Shown here: in pieces, positions 54,401 to 62,437 of the stretch
Position numbering within the stretch: position 1 is the stretch's first letter
Layout of the letters: each line of letters begins with the position of its first letter
Source of the DNA: Candidatus Hydrogenedentota bacterium
Lineage (GTDB): Bacteria > Hydrogenedentota > Hydrogenedentia > Hydrogenedentales > JAEUWI01
Length of the DNA stretch: 64,000 nt
Direction of reading: 5' to 3'
Assembly (NCBI GenBank): GCA_019637335.1
Contig: JAHBVV010000021.1
Coordinates: 59,333 to 123,332, forward strand
The notes under the pieces: generated by a model
Seen by the model: only the letters and a program-made list of their open reading frames with translations
What the model was told of the DNA's origin: nothing
The model's database searches: none
Translations under genes and position numbers: made by a program

Positions 54401-55010
54401 TGGAAGGGTGCTCAAGTTGTCCGGTGATTCGGGCTTCCTGAAGGAAACGGTGGACGAGCGGGACGGAGAGCCGGACCGGGCTCTCCGCGGCCATGGAGAG
54501 GGTGTCGCTGCTGTGGGAGACGTTGGGGAGCAATTCCTTCATCGCGATATCGCGGCCCAGGTGGGTGTCGTGGACCAGAAGTACCCGGCCCATGCCGCCG
54601 CGGGCGTATTCGCTGTCGCCGCGGTAGCGGCCCGGCGTTTCGTGAATCAGGGCGTCGGCCAGGTCCCTGGAGGCTTCCGCCGTACCGGCGGGGAGGGTGC
54701 TCGCGCCGCTTCGCGCCGCATCGGCCAGGGCGGCTCGCTCCACGTAGCGCCCAAAGGCGAGCGAGGGATGGATGGCCGCTTCGAGCGCGGCGACCGCGTT
54801 GCCGCCGGCCTGCGCCACAGCCTGCGCGACCATTTCCCCAAGCGTATCGCGCCCCTCACGGGTGATTGCGTTGCTCGCGAGAAGGCGCTCGGGAATGGTC
54901 AGGCTCGGTTCTGCGGCCCAGGCGGCGGTGGCTTCGAGCGTCTGGGGGAGCGGGGCGAGGGATAGCTGCACCGCGAAAGCCGCAAACAGAAGGTTTTCCT
55001 CGTGGCTCAT
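51432..55010 (-). CDS. Membrane Ser/Thr protein kinase with WD40-like sensor region
   Basis: 1192 residues. Residues 1-125 are a helical N-terminal domain ([22 protein letters not shown]) often seen in planctomycete-type kinases. The kinase domain has [14 protein letters not shown], Lys158 in [33 protein letters not shown] (DWG in place of DFG) and [13 protein letters not shown]. One transmembrane helix ([15 protein letters not shown]) is followed by a short coiled segment, then WD40-like repeats to the C-terminus ([38 protein letters not shown]). Unlike the kinase at 33.1 kb it lacks a PDZ-like end. It starts 12 bp after the stop of a secreted alpha/beta hydrolase gene on the same strand, so they form an operon. 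Signal and targets are unknown. Confidence 0.9.
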   Translation of the reverse strand: [1192 protein letters not shown]

Positions 55011-55022
55011 GGCGCGCCCACG

Positions 55023-55838
55023 TTATTTTTTGCGCTGCTTGAGCAGCCAGCGGATATGGCGCCTGTCGCCGTAGGCCTGGTCCCACGAATTGTGTCCGGC
55101 GCCTTGAAACACCGTGTATTGGACGTCGCCGCCCGCCGCATTCACACGCGCAACCATTTCCGCGGATCGTTCTTGCGGAACCACGTCGTCGTCACTGCCG
55201 TGGAATGCCCAGATCGGGAGGGTGGCCAAGTTCCGGACGCGTGAATCCATGGCGCCGAAGGCGGCCAGTGTGCGCGCCGGGAAACGCTTGCTGAGCTGTT
55301 CGAGGTCGCCACCGCCGCATATCGGCATCAGTGCGGCGAAGAGGTCGGCCCGTTGGGCGCCCCAGATCCAGGTGGCGTAGCCGCCGAGGGAGAGGCCGGT
55401 CAGTGTAATCGCCCGGTCGTCCACCCGGTACTCCGACCGGGTCTGTGCGATGGCGGCCTCAATGGCGGGAATCGCGGCGTCCCAGAAGCGATCCTTGGGG
55501 CACTGGGGCATCAGGACGAGGGCCGGGAACCATTCCCGGTGGAGCCGGATGGCGCGCCCGATCCCCACTTCGGTCTGGCGGAGATTGTCGTCCCCCCGCT
55601 CACCGGCGCCGTGCAGGAACACGATGAGGGGCCAGGCCCGCTTTGGGGAGTAGTTGTCGGGCACGTAGAGCGCGTAACGGGACTGCTGTCCCTGGGCGTC
55701 GACGGTCTTGTCGAGGAATCCGGTGGCGCGGGGTGATGCGTCCCGTGTAAAGATGGAATTGGGGCTGCCCGCGGCGGAAGTGATCGCGCAGCAGAGGGCC
55801 GCCATCAGCGCCGCGGCGCGCGGCAGGTAGTGGTGCAT
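55023..55838 (-). CDS. Secreted alpha/beta hydrolase (feruloyl-esterase/PHB-depolymerase type)
   Basis: 271 residues from the ATG at 55838 (AAAGGA 7 bases upstream). Sec signal peptide to about residue 23. Alpha/beta fold: RYALYVPDNY, PLIVFLHGAGERGDD (oxyanion strand), the nucleophile elbow TGLSLGGYATW (Ser150), WAFHGSDDDVVP with the acid near Asp218 and FQGAGHNSWDQ with His249. Secreted members with this HGAGERG and GLSLGG pattern are carboxylesterases acting on plant esters or polyesters. The gene is co-transcribed with the membrane kinase downstream, an unusual enzyme-sensor pairing. The substrate is not known. Confidence 0.88.
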   Translation of the reverse strand: MHHYLPRAAALMAALCCAITSAAGSPNSIFTRDASPRATGFLDKTVDAQGQQSRYALYVPDNYSPKRAWPLIVFLHGAGERGDDNLRQTEVGIGRAIRLHREWFPALVLMPQCPKDRFWDAAIPAIEAAIAQTRSEYRVDDRAITLTGLSLGGYATWIWGAQRADLFAALMPICGGGDLEQLSKRFPARTLAAFGAMDSRVRNLATLPIWAFHGSDDDVVPQERSAEMVARVNAAGGDVQYTVFQGAGHNSWDQAYGDRRHIRWLLKQRKK

Positions 55839-56081
55839 TCGGTGTCCTTTCGGTGGCCTGGGGCGGCGCGCCGGAGCTGCCGCCGGAAACCGGGCATAAC
55901 GATACTTCTTTTGGGTGGGGCGTTGCACCTCCGGGCGGGTTGTGCTAGAGTGGCGCTTTGATTTCACTGCGGTATTTGTTGGTATTACAGCTTGCCTTCT
56001 TCTCCCGCGCCTGGCCGTTGCAGGGCTCCGGCGCGGCGCCGGGCTCCTGCCGGGCGTGAAGGCGAACCAGGAGATGTACGG

Positions 56082-57347
56082 ATGCAAGGGATACTCAGGT
56101 GCGCGCTCGCGCTGTCGATCATCGCGCCGCTGGCGGGCGCGGCGGACCTGGCCGGCTCGCAGATAACACTGAAGGCCGGCGATACGAAGGTGCTGAACGC
56201 GCCGCTGGCGCTACCCTACGAGGGCGCCGCGCCGGAGGGCCGGGTCCTGGTGGAGGAAATGAAGACCGGCAAGGTATTCCCGGCCACGGTTCGGAATGGC
56301 GAGTTCGTATTCATTCCCGAAGGGGCCATGCCGGGCACGGAACACACGTACACCGTCAAGGTCGAGGAGGCGACGCCCTCCATCGCGCCGCGCGTGGTGG
56401 TGAAACAACAGGGCGAGAAGCCCATTGTGGATGTATTCATCGACGATGTCCATTTCACGAGCTACCACTATACGAATGAGTGGAAGAAGCCGTTCCTCTG
56501 GCCCGTCAACGCGGAGGGCCAGGTTGGCGTCACGCGCGACTGGCCGATGGGCGAGCAGGAGGGCGACAAAGGCAAGGACCACCCGCACCACAAGTCGTTT
56601 TACGCGGCCTACGGCGAGATCAGCCTCGTGAATGGGCGGGACGGCGCCGATCCGGAGATCTGGGACTGCTGGGCGGAGGGCGCCAATTCGGGCTTTCAGC
56701 ACAGCGGCGAAGTGACCTTCGGTTCGGGCGACGCCTACGGCTGGGTCCGCGCCACGAACGTCTGGACGGATAAGAACCATAACCCGCTGCTGACCGAGGA
56801 GCGGGAGTACCGCTTTTACGCCACGCCGGAGAGCGGGCGGCTTGTGGACTGCTTCCTGACTTTTAAAGCCGACCGCGGCGCGGTTATGTTTCACGACACG
56901 AAAGAGGGCGGCATGGTCGCGATCCGGATGCGCCCGGAGCTTTCCTACGACAACGGCGTGATCACGAACGCGCTTGGGGATGTGGGCGAGGAAACGCTCT
57001 GGGGCAAGCCCGCCGCCTGGTGCGACTACTCGGGTGAACTGCCGGGCGTGGGCTGGCGCGGCCTGGCCGTGTTTGACCACCCGACGAACCTGCGCCATCC
57101 GACCAGCTGGCACGTGCGCAATTACGGGCTCATGGGGGCGAACCCCTTCGGGTACTCCTACTTCAAGGACAAGGAGCACAACCAGGGCCTCCTCCCCATG
57201 GAGAACGGCGACTATCTGATCAACAACAACGAGACGCTGTCGTTCAAGCACCGGGTCTACGTGCACAGCGGGAACGTGGAGCAGGCGGCGGTGGGCGACC
57301 GGTACGCGGATTTCGCGACGCCGCCCGCGGTGGCCTGGGTGAAATAG
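56082..57347 (+). CDS. Secreted DUF6807 (PmoA-like) protein
   Basis: 421 residues from the ATG at 56082 (CCAGGAGA 8 bases upstream); an out-of-frame ATG lies at 56074. A signal peptide (cleavage near AGA-ADL) leads into a short beta domain (about 25-125) and then a galactose-mutarotase-like beta fold: KDHPHHKSFYAAYGEISLV, DFW-like EIWDCWAEG, GWVRATNVWT, EEREYRFYA, MVAIRMRPELS, GEETLWGKPAAWCDYSG and NLRHPTSWHVRNYGLMGANPF. This is the DUF6807/PmoA family (the name is historic, not a methane monooxygenase), common in polysaccharide-degrading planctomycete-like bacteria. Its chemistry is unknown. A strong terminator follows. Confidence 0.88.
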   Translation: MQGILRCALALSIIAPLAGAADLAGSQITLKAGDTKVLNAPLALPYEGAAPEGRVLVEEMKTGKVFPATVRNGEFVFIPEGAMPGTEHTYTVKVEEATPSIAPRVVVKQQGEKPIVDVFIDDVHFTSYHYTNEWKKPFLWPVNAEGQVGVTRDWPMGEQEGDKGKDHPHHKSFYAAYGEISLVNGRDGADPEIWDCWAEGANSGFQHSGEVTFGSGDAYGWVRATNVWTDKNHNPLLTEEREYRFYATPESGRLVDCFLTFKADRGAVMFHDTKEGGMVAIRMRPELSYDNGVITNALGDVGEETLWGKPAAWCDYSGELPGVGWRGLAVFDHPTNLRHPTSWHVRNYGLMGANPFGYSYFKDKEHNQGLLPMENGDYLINNNETLSFKHRVYVHSGNVEQAAVGDRYADFATPPAVAWVK

Positions 57348-57382
57348 CACGACGACCCGCGGCCGTTTTGCTCGATAAACTC

Positions 57383-57417
57383 AAAGGCCCTTCCGGACAG
57401 GCCGGGAGGGCCTTTTT
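57383..57417. terminator. Bidirectional terminator between DUF6807 and sigma-fusion genes
   Basis: Stem AAAGGCCCTTCCGG (57383-57396) with CCGGGAGGGCCTTT (57402-57415), one G-T wobble, loop of 5, followed by TTTTT; the stem starts with AAA, so it can act for both convergent genes. Confidence 0.85.
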
Positions 57418-57451
57418 GCGTCTGGGTGGGAACGCGATTCCGCGCGCGGAT

Positions 57452-59071
57452 TCAGCGATCTTCGAGCAGGGCGCGCACGCCGACCGTGACCGGGAACTGA
57501 CTGCCAAACGGCAGCGACTCAACGTGGCCGTCCAGGTAGAGCACGTTTGCGCTTTCCGGGTCGCTTCCAAAAACCCGGGCGCCGGTGGTTTCGAACATGA
57601 TGGGAATTCTCGCCCGGGTTCGCGATGCGGCTTGCGGGTCGGACCGATCGGTGACAAAGAAATACTCGATGTCCCTCTTGAGACGCCGGAGCACGCGATC
57701 CGCCGTCTCCAGGTCTCCCGTCAGCTCGGGTGGGGGCGCGCCCTCCACCAGCGATTTAAACGCGGCGAGGGCGCTCTCGTCGAGCAGTACATACCCGGTG
57801 TACACATACGAGCGGGCCAGCAGCCGGTGGGCGGTGTCGAAGTCCGGCGGGCTCTTCGACAGCGCGTCCCGCATCGCCTTCACGAGCGCGGGGTCGTTCA
57901 GGCTCGGCCGGACCAGGAGCGCCGGGTCCTGAATGTAGTGCGGGAAAAGGAGGCGCAGATCGGGGACCCATGCGCCAGGGACGTCCGCCGCCATGGGCGG
58001 GAAGGCCTGGCCTGGCGCCGACTGGCTGTATTCAATCAGCGCCTGTCCGATGGCCTCGAGGTTTTCCCGCGCGGCCGCCACCCGGGCGGCCTGGATGGAG
58101 CGGGAGATCGTGGGGACGAGGATCACGGCGATGATCGCCAGGATGAAAATGGGGACAGTCACCTGCATGAAGCGGAAGCCCCACGTGGCGATTCGCTCCT
58201 CCTGCGCTTCCTGGCCGGCCCGGAGATGGGCCTCCGTATCCTCGGTAAGGGAAGAAGGCGCCAGGAAATTGGGTAACCGGCGGAACGCCCGCCAAGCCGC
58301 GCGCTCTTCATCGCGGACGCGCTGGCTGGCCTCATTGGTTTCCAGGGCCGCATCGAGCTTGCGCGCGCGCGCGGCGGAGAGCAGGCCGAGCTGTTGCCGG
58401 CGGATCCTGTCGCGCGCGCCGCGCGGCGTTTGACCGGAATCGGCCGGCGCACCGTTAAGCTGGCTGGCCAGCGCCGCTAGAGCCCGTAGCTGGAGGCGCG
58501 CGGCGGCCCGGCGCGATACGTGGAGGCATTTTGCGCGCGCGGCCGGCGTGAAATCCGCTGTCGCGGCCAGCAGGATGGCCGCGCGCTCGCGGGGCGTAAG
58601 GGCTTTGAGCGCTTCCACGAGCCGGGGCGTTTCCTCGGGCGGAACAGCAGTGGTATCCGGCGGCGCGCCGTCCCATTGAGACCACTTGCGGTCTGGATCG
58701 CGGTCCAGGCCCCCTTTCAGAATATTGTCCCACGTGGCGCGCCGCATCTGGCTGCGGCGCTGGACCTGGTCCAGGTAGCGTTGCGTTGCGTGCCGGTACA
58801 CCCAGACATCGGGCGCGCCCGATTTGCGGACCCGGGGAAGGTTTGTGTACACCGACATCATTGTCTGTTGGAAAAGTTGCGCCGCGGTGTCCGGATCGCC
58901 GGAGAGCCAGTAGAGATAGTTGAAAAGGGGGCCCTGGAAATAGGCGACGAACTCCCGGCACGTTGTGGGGTCGCCTTTGCGCATCGCTGCGAGCAGCGGG
59001 GCGGCGTCGCGTTGGGGGCAATCGGGCGCCTGTTCTTGCGTCGTCATCGGATCCATGTGCGGTTGGGCCAC
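57452..59071 (-). CDS. ECF sigma factor fused to anti-sigma-like, membrane and pseudopilin-like parts
   Basis: 539 residues; GTG at 59071 used, but starts at 59056 or 59047 are possible because no clear ribosome-binding site is seen. Residues 25-108 resemble sigma region 2 (CREFVAYFQGPLFNYLYWLSG, VWVYRHATQRYLDQVQRR); 150-203 resemble region 4 (LVEALKALTPRERAAILLA, then CLHVSRRAAARLQLRALAAL). Residues 228-285 have the spacing of an anti-sigma or zf-HC2-like helix set (LDAALETNEASQRVRDEERA) without its cysteines. A transmembrane helix with a pilin-like core follows (VTVPIFILAIIAVILVPTIS, 304-323), then AAARENLEAIGQALIEY, a pseudopilin-type stalk. The end has NVLYLDGHVESLP, an H-X9-DG/DUF1559-like motif. 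It would be a membrane-tethered sigma factor. Parts are individually recognisable; the fusion function is inferred. Confidence 0.75.
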   Translation of the reverse strand: MAQPHMDPMTTQEQAPDCPQRDAAPLLAAMRKGDPTTCREFVAYFQGPLFNYLYWLSGDPDTAAQLFQQTMMSVYTNLPRVRKSGAPDVWVYRHATQRYLDQVQRRSQMRRATWDNILKGGLDRDPDRKWSQWDGAPPDTTAVPPEETPRLVEALKALTPRERAAILLAATADFTPAARAKCLHVSRRAAARLQLRALAALASQLNGAPADSGQTPRGARDRIRRQQLGLLSAARARKLDAALETNEASQRVRDEERAAWRAFRRLPNFLAPSSLTEDTEAHLRAGQEAQEERIATWGFRFMQVTVPIFILAIIAVILVPTISRSIQAARVAAARENLEAIGQALIEYSQSAPGQAFPPMAADVPGAWVPDLRLLFPHYIQDPALLVRPSLNDPALVKAMRDALSKSPPDFDTAHRLLARSYVYTGYVLLDESALAAFKSLVEGAPPPELTGDLETADRVLRRLKRDIEYFFVTDRSDPQAASRTRARIPIMFETTGARVFGSDPESANVLYLDGHVESLPFGSQFPVTVGVRALLEDR

Positions 59072-59289
59072 GGTTTCTTGCCGGGCGAACGCTGTACCGC
59101 CCGGAGGGGCTCAATGTATCAAAGCGGGCGGGGAAGTTTCACGCGGCCGATCTTGTGCGCGCGGTTTGCGAGGCGGGTCGCATCCCGGCGGGCAGAATGA
59201 ACACGTTCAATGGGGTCTATCTCCAACGTTGTCACTCCCAGGCAGATCGGGAGCCCCGCCTGGCGGTTTGGCCCTACTTGAACCTGTGA

Positions 59290-60876
59290 TTACGCGTGGC
59301 CCCGGGTCTTCAGCAGCTTGTACTCGATGCTGTCAACCAGCGCCCGGTAGGACGCCGAGATGATATTCTCGGAAACGCCCACCGTGCTCCACGCGCCATC
59401 CGGGTCGCTGGACTCAATCAAGACGCGGGTTTTCGCCCGGGTCGCATGCTGGCCATCCAGGATCCGGACCTTGTAATCATCGAGGTGCACCCCGCACAGT
59501 TCGGGGTAAATCGGTTCCAGACTCTTCCTAAGCGCCTGGTTAAGCGCGTCGACGGGCCCATCGCCCTCGGAGACGGTATGCAGGACTTCGCCGCCGGGCA
59601 GGCGGAGCTTTACGGTGCCCTCGGACTGTGTCGTCTCGCCGTGCTCGGCGCTGTGGTTGATGTGCGTGTGGAAGGCGAGTGTGGTGAAGAAGTTGCGGTG
59701 GCGTCCGGTTGCCTTTCGCATGACGAGCTCCAGGGATGCGTCGGCGCCCTCAAACTCGTATCCCTGGCTCTCGAGTGATTTGACCGTGTTCAAAATTTCT
59801 CTTGTCGCGGGATCATCGCGCTCGAGCGTGATTCCGAACTCGACCGCTTTTTGCATGAGACTTGATCGCCCGGAAACCTCGCTTACCGCGATATGGGTGC
59901 GGTTGCCCACCTTTTCCGGGTCGATGTGCTCGTAGCTGGCTTTTTTCTTGCGGACCGCGTCGGCGTGCATCCCGCCCTTGTGGGTGAAGGCGTCGCGGCC
60001 GATGAACGGGGCGTGGTCGCGCGGGGTCATGTTCGCGAGCTCGGCCACGAGGTGGGAGGTGTGGGTAAGCTGCTGGAGCTGCTCGGCGGTGACCACGTCG
60101 TACCCCATCTTGAGCTGTAGATTCGGGATCACGGAACACAGGTCGACATTGCCGGTGCGTTCGCCATAGCCGTTGATCGTGCCCTGGACGTGCACGGCGC
60201 CTTCGCGCACGGCGGCAAGGGTGTTGGCCACCGCGCATCCGGAGTCGTTGTGGGTGTGGATGCCGACTTGCGCTTTCGGAAGGCGCGCGCAGACCGCCCG
60301 GGTTGCTTCGGCGACGTCGTGGGGCAGGCGGCCGCCATTCGTCTCACAGAGGATCAGGACCTCGGCGCCGGCTTTCCAGCCGCACTCCAGCACGGTCAGG
60401 GCGTATTCGTTGTCCTCGAAGTATCCATCGAAAAAGTGCTCGCCATCCAGAAACACCCGGCGTCCCTGCGCCCTGAGATATGCGACCGATTCCTCGACGA
60501 GCTTCAGGTTTTCGTCCAGGCTGACCCGGAGCACTTCCTGCGCGTGGGAGGGCGAGGACTTCGCGAAGATGGTGACGATTTCCGTGCCGGCGCTGAGCAG
60601 CGCCTTGATGTTTGCGTCGTCTTCCACGGCGGATTTGGGATTCCGCGTGCTTCCGAACGCGGCCATTTTGGCGTGCTTCAGGTCCATGTCGCGCGTGCGC
60701 TCGAAGAGTTCCACGGCCTTCGGGTTGGAGCCCGGCTGCCCGCCTTCGATGTAGGAAATGCCCAGCGCGTCCAGCGCCCGAACGACCTGCAGCTGGTCGT
60801 CGGATGAAAACTTCACTCCGGGGCCCTGCGCGCCGTCGCGCAGGGTCGTGTCGTACATTTCGATGCGTTGGGCCAC
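59290..60876 (-). CDS. cimA: Citramalate synthase
   Basis: 528 residues from GTG at 60876, with AGGAGAAG 6 bases upstream. DRE-TIM metallolyase blocks: MYDTTLRDGAQGPGV (Asp/Arg acid pair), GISYIEGGQPGSNPKA, EVLILCETNGGRLPHD, VGIHTHNDSGCAVANTLAAV (metal His-x-His), VQGTINGYGERTGN and FTHKGGMHADAV. The C-terminal regulatory domain follows (LCGVHLDDYKVRILD, then TRVLIESSDPDGAWSTVGVS). The length and GQPGSNPK pattern fit CimA-type synthases rather than LeuA or homocitrate synthase. It condenses pyruvate with acetyl-CoA to (R)-citramalate, a threonine-independent entry to isoleucine. The C-terminal domain suggests isoleucine feedback. A phosphoglycerate mutase gene lies 170 bp upstream. Confidence 0.9.
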   Translation of the reverse strand: MAQRIEMYDTTLRDGAQGPGVKFSSDDQLQVVRALDALGISYIEGGQPGSNPKAVELFERTRDMDLKHAKMAAFGSTRNPKSAVEDDANIKALLSAGTEIVTIFAKSSPSHAQEVLRVSLDENLKLVEESVAYLRAQGRRVFLDGEHFFDGYFEDNEYALTVLECGWKAGAEVLILCETNGGRLPHDVAEATRAVCARLPKAQVGIHTHNDSGCAVANTLAAVREGAVHVQGTINGYGERTGNVDLCSVIPNLQLKMGYDVVTAEQLQQLTHTSHLVAELANMTPRDHAPFIGRDAFTHKGGMHADAVRKKKASYEHIDPEKVGNRTHIAVSEVSGRSSLMQKAVEFGITLERDDPATREILNTVKSLESQGYEFEGADASLELVMRKATGRHRNFFTTLAFHTHINHSAEHGETTQSEGTVKLRLPGGEVLHTVSEGDGPVDALNQALRKSLEPIYPELCGVHLDDYKVRILDGQHATRAKTRVLIESSDPDGAWSTVGVSENIISASYRALVDSIEYKLLKTRGHA

Positions 60877-61046
60877 GTCAAACTTCTCCTGGACTGGTCT
60901 CCGGGCGGCGGGGGCCGTGCGGGAGGCCTTGTTCTGGTTGGCCCGTAATCATACGACAAAGAGGGGCGAAATGGGAAATGCGGGGCGCGCCGGGGGCGGG
61001 GCGGATACCCGTTGCGCGGTGTTTACAGGAATTCTTATGGGGTTAA

Positions 61047-62270
61047 CTAGAACGCGATCTCAGGCGCGCGTATCAGGCGCTCCACCAGCGTGTATCCCTC
61101 TTCGATGAGTACGCCGCTGGCGGCTGCCGCGCGCTCGGAATAGACGGTGTTTGTGTCCGGGCGCACCCCCGCCCCGCACAGCGCAAAGGGCACCGGTCCG
61201 CCCGCGTGGGTCTTCGTCTGAATTGTGGTGAAGTGGTCTGGCGCCACCAGAATCCGGAGGTCGGGGTGCGAATCCAGATAGGCGAGGCAGGGCGCCACAA
61301 TCCGGGCGTCGAAGTCTTCAATGGCCTGAATCTTCAGGTCGGCCCTTCCCTGGTGTGCGGTCTCGTCGGGGGCTTCCAGGTGGATGTATACGAAGTCGTG
61401 ATCGTCAAGGGCCTTGAGGCCGGCCTGGACCTTCCCCTCGTAGTTGGTGTCGATCCAGCCGGTGGCCCCGGGCACGTTGATGACGTCCAGCCCGGCGCAG
61501 ACGCCGATGCCCTTCACCAGGTCCACGGCGGAGATGACCGCGCCGGTGATCCCGAAGCGGCTGGCGTAGCTTTCCATTTCCGGCGCCTTGCCCTGGCCCC
61601 AGAGCCAGATGGAATTCGCCGGGAGCTTGCCGTCCGCCGCGCGCCGTTTATTTACCGCAAGTTCCGGCAGAATTTCCCTGGAGCGGGCCATCATTGCGTG
61701 AATCATGGCGGCCCCATCGCCCCTGGGCAGCCAGGGCGCGACTTCCTGGTCGGTGATGTTGTGGGGCGGCTCGCATTCCATGCGCACCATCTGGTCGAGC
61801 GTGGCCGCCTCGGAGGCATCGACAATCGCGAGGTGCCGGTAGCTCACGCCGGTGTGAAAGCGAACGGGGAATTCCCGGCCCAGGGTGTCGTTGAGCACCG
61901 GAATAATCTCGGCGGCTTCCTCGGTGGGGATATGGCCGGCGGTGAAGTCCTTCATGCGGCCATCTCGCACATTGACCAGGTTGCAGCGGTAGGCCACCTG
62001 GTTATCGGCCAGCTGAATACCCTGGTTGGCGGCCTCGATGGGCGCGCGGCCGCGGAAGGCCGCCCGGGGATTGTAGCCGAAGAGCGAGAGGTTGCCGATA
62101 TCGCTGCCGGGCGGAAGTCCCTCGGGGATCGGGCAGAACTGTCCGGTCAGGCCGCGCGTGACGACGGCGTCCATGGCGGGGGTCTTCGCGATCTCAATCG
62201 GCGTGCGGTTGTCGTAATCGGGGAGGGGCCAGTCGGCCATGCCGTCCCCGAGTAGAATTAGGTACTTCAC
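61047..62270 (-). CDS. apgM: Cofactor-independent phosphoglycerate mutase (ApgM type)
   Basis: 407 residues from GTG at 62270 (GGGAG 7 bases upstream). Alkaline-phosphatase-fold mutase: KYLILLGDGMADWP at the N-terminus, IEIAKTPAMDAV, IPEGLPPGSDIGNLSLFGYNP carrying the catalytic serine loop, IQLADNQVAYRCNLVN, SIWLWGQGKAPEM, GVCAGLDVINVPGATGWIDTNYEGK, YIHLEAPDETAHQG and LVAPDHFT. It interconverts 3- and 2-phosphoglycerate using metal ions, the archaeal-type enzyme found in scattered bacteria. Similar proteins have been annotated as alternative homoserine kinases, so a role in threonine synthesis cannot be excluded. It shares the minus strand with cimA. Cytosolic. Confidence 0.92.
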   Translation of the reverse strand: MKYLILLGDGMADWPLPDYDNRTPIEIAKTPAMDAVVTRGLTGQFCPIPEGLPPGSDIGNLSLFGYNPRAAFRGRAPIEAANQGIQLADNQVAYRCNLVNVRDGRMKDFTAGHIPTEEAAEIIPVLNDTLGREFPVRFHTGVSYRHLAIVDASEAATLDQMVRMECEPPHNITDQEVAPWLPRGDGAAMIHAMMARSREILPELAVNKRRAADGKLPANSIWLWGQGKAPEMESYASRFGITGAVISAVDLVKGIGVCAGLDVINVPGATGWIDTNYEGKVQAGLKALDDHDFVYIHLEAPDETAHQGRADLKIQAIEDFDARIVAPCLAYLDSHPDLRILVAPDHFTTIQTKTHAGGPVPFALCGAGVRPDTNTVYSERAAAASGVLIEEGYTLVERLIRAPEIAF

Positions 62271-62437
62271 GGTGTTACTCCCGGCGCAAGGTGTGCGTGT
62301 AGGCTGAGCGCAGCACGATAGCACAGGGGTATGCGCAAGTCAATTGGCGGACGCCGCCGATCACGCGCTTGCGGCCCCGGGGCGATTCTTCGTAGCATGG
62401 GTGACAGGATGTTGCCCCTTTTTTCGGAGAATTTCCC

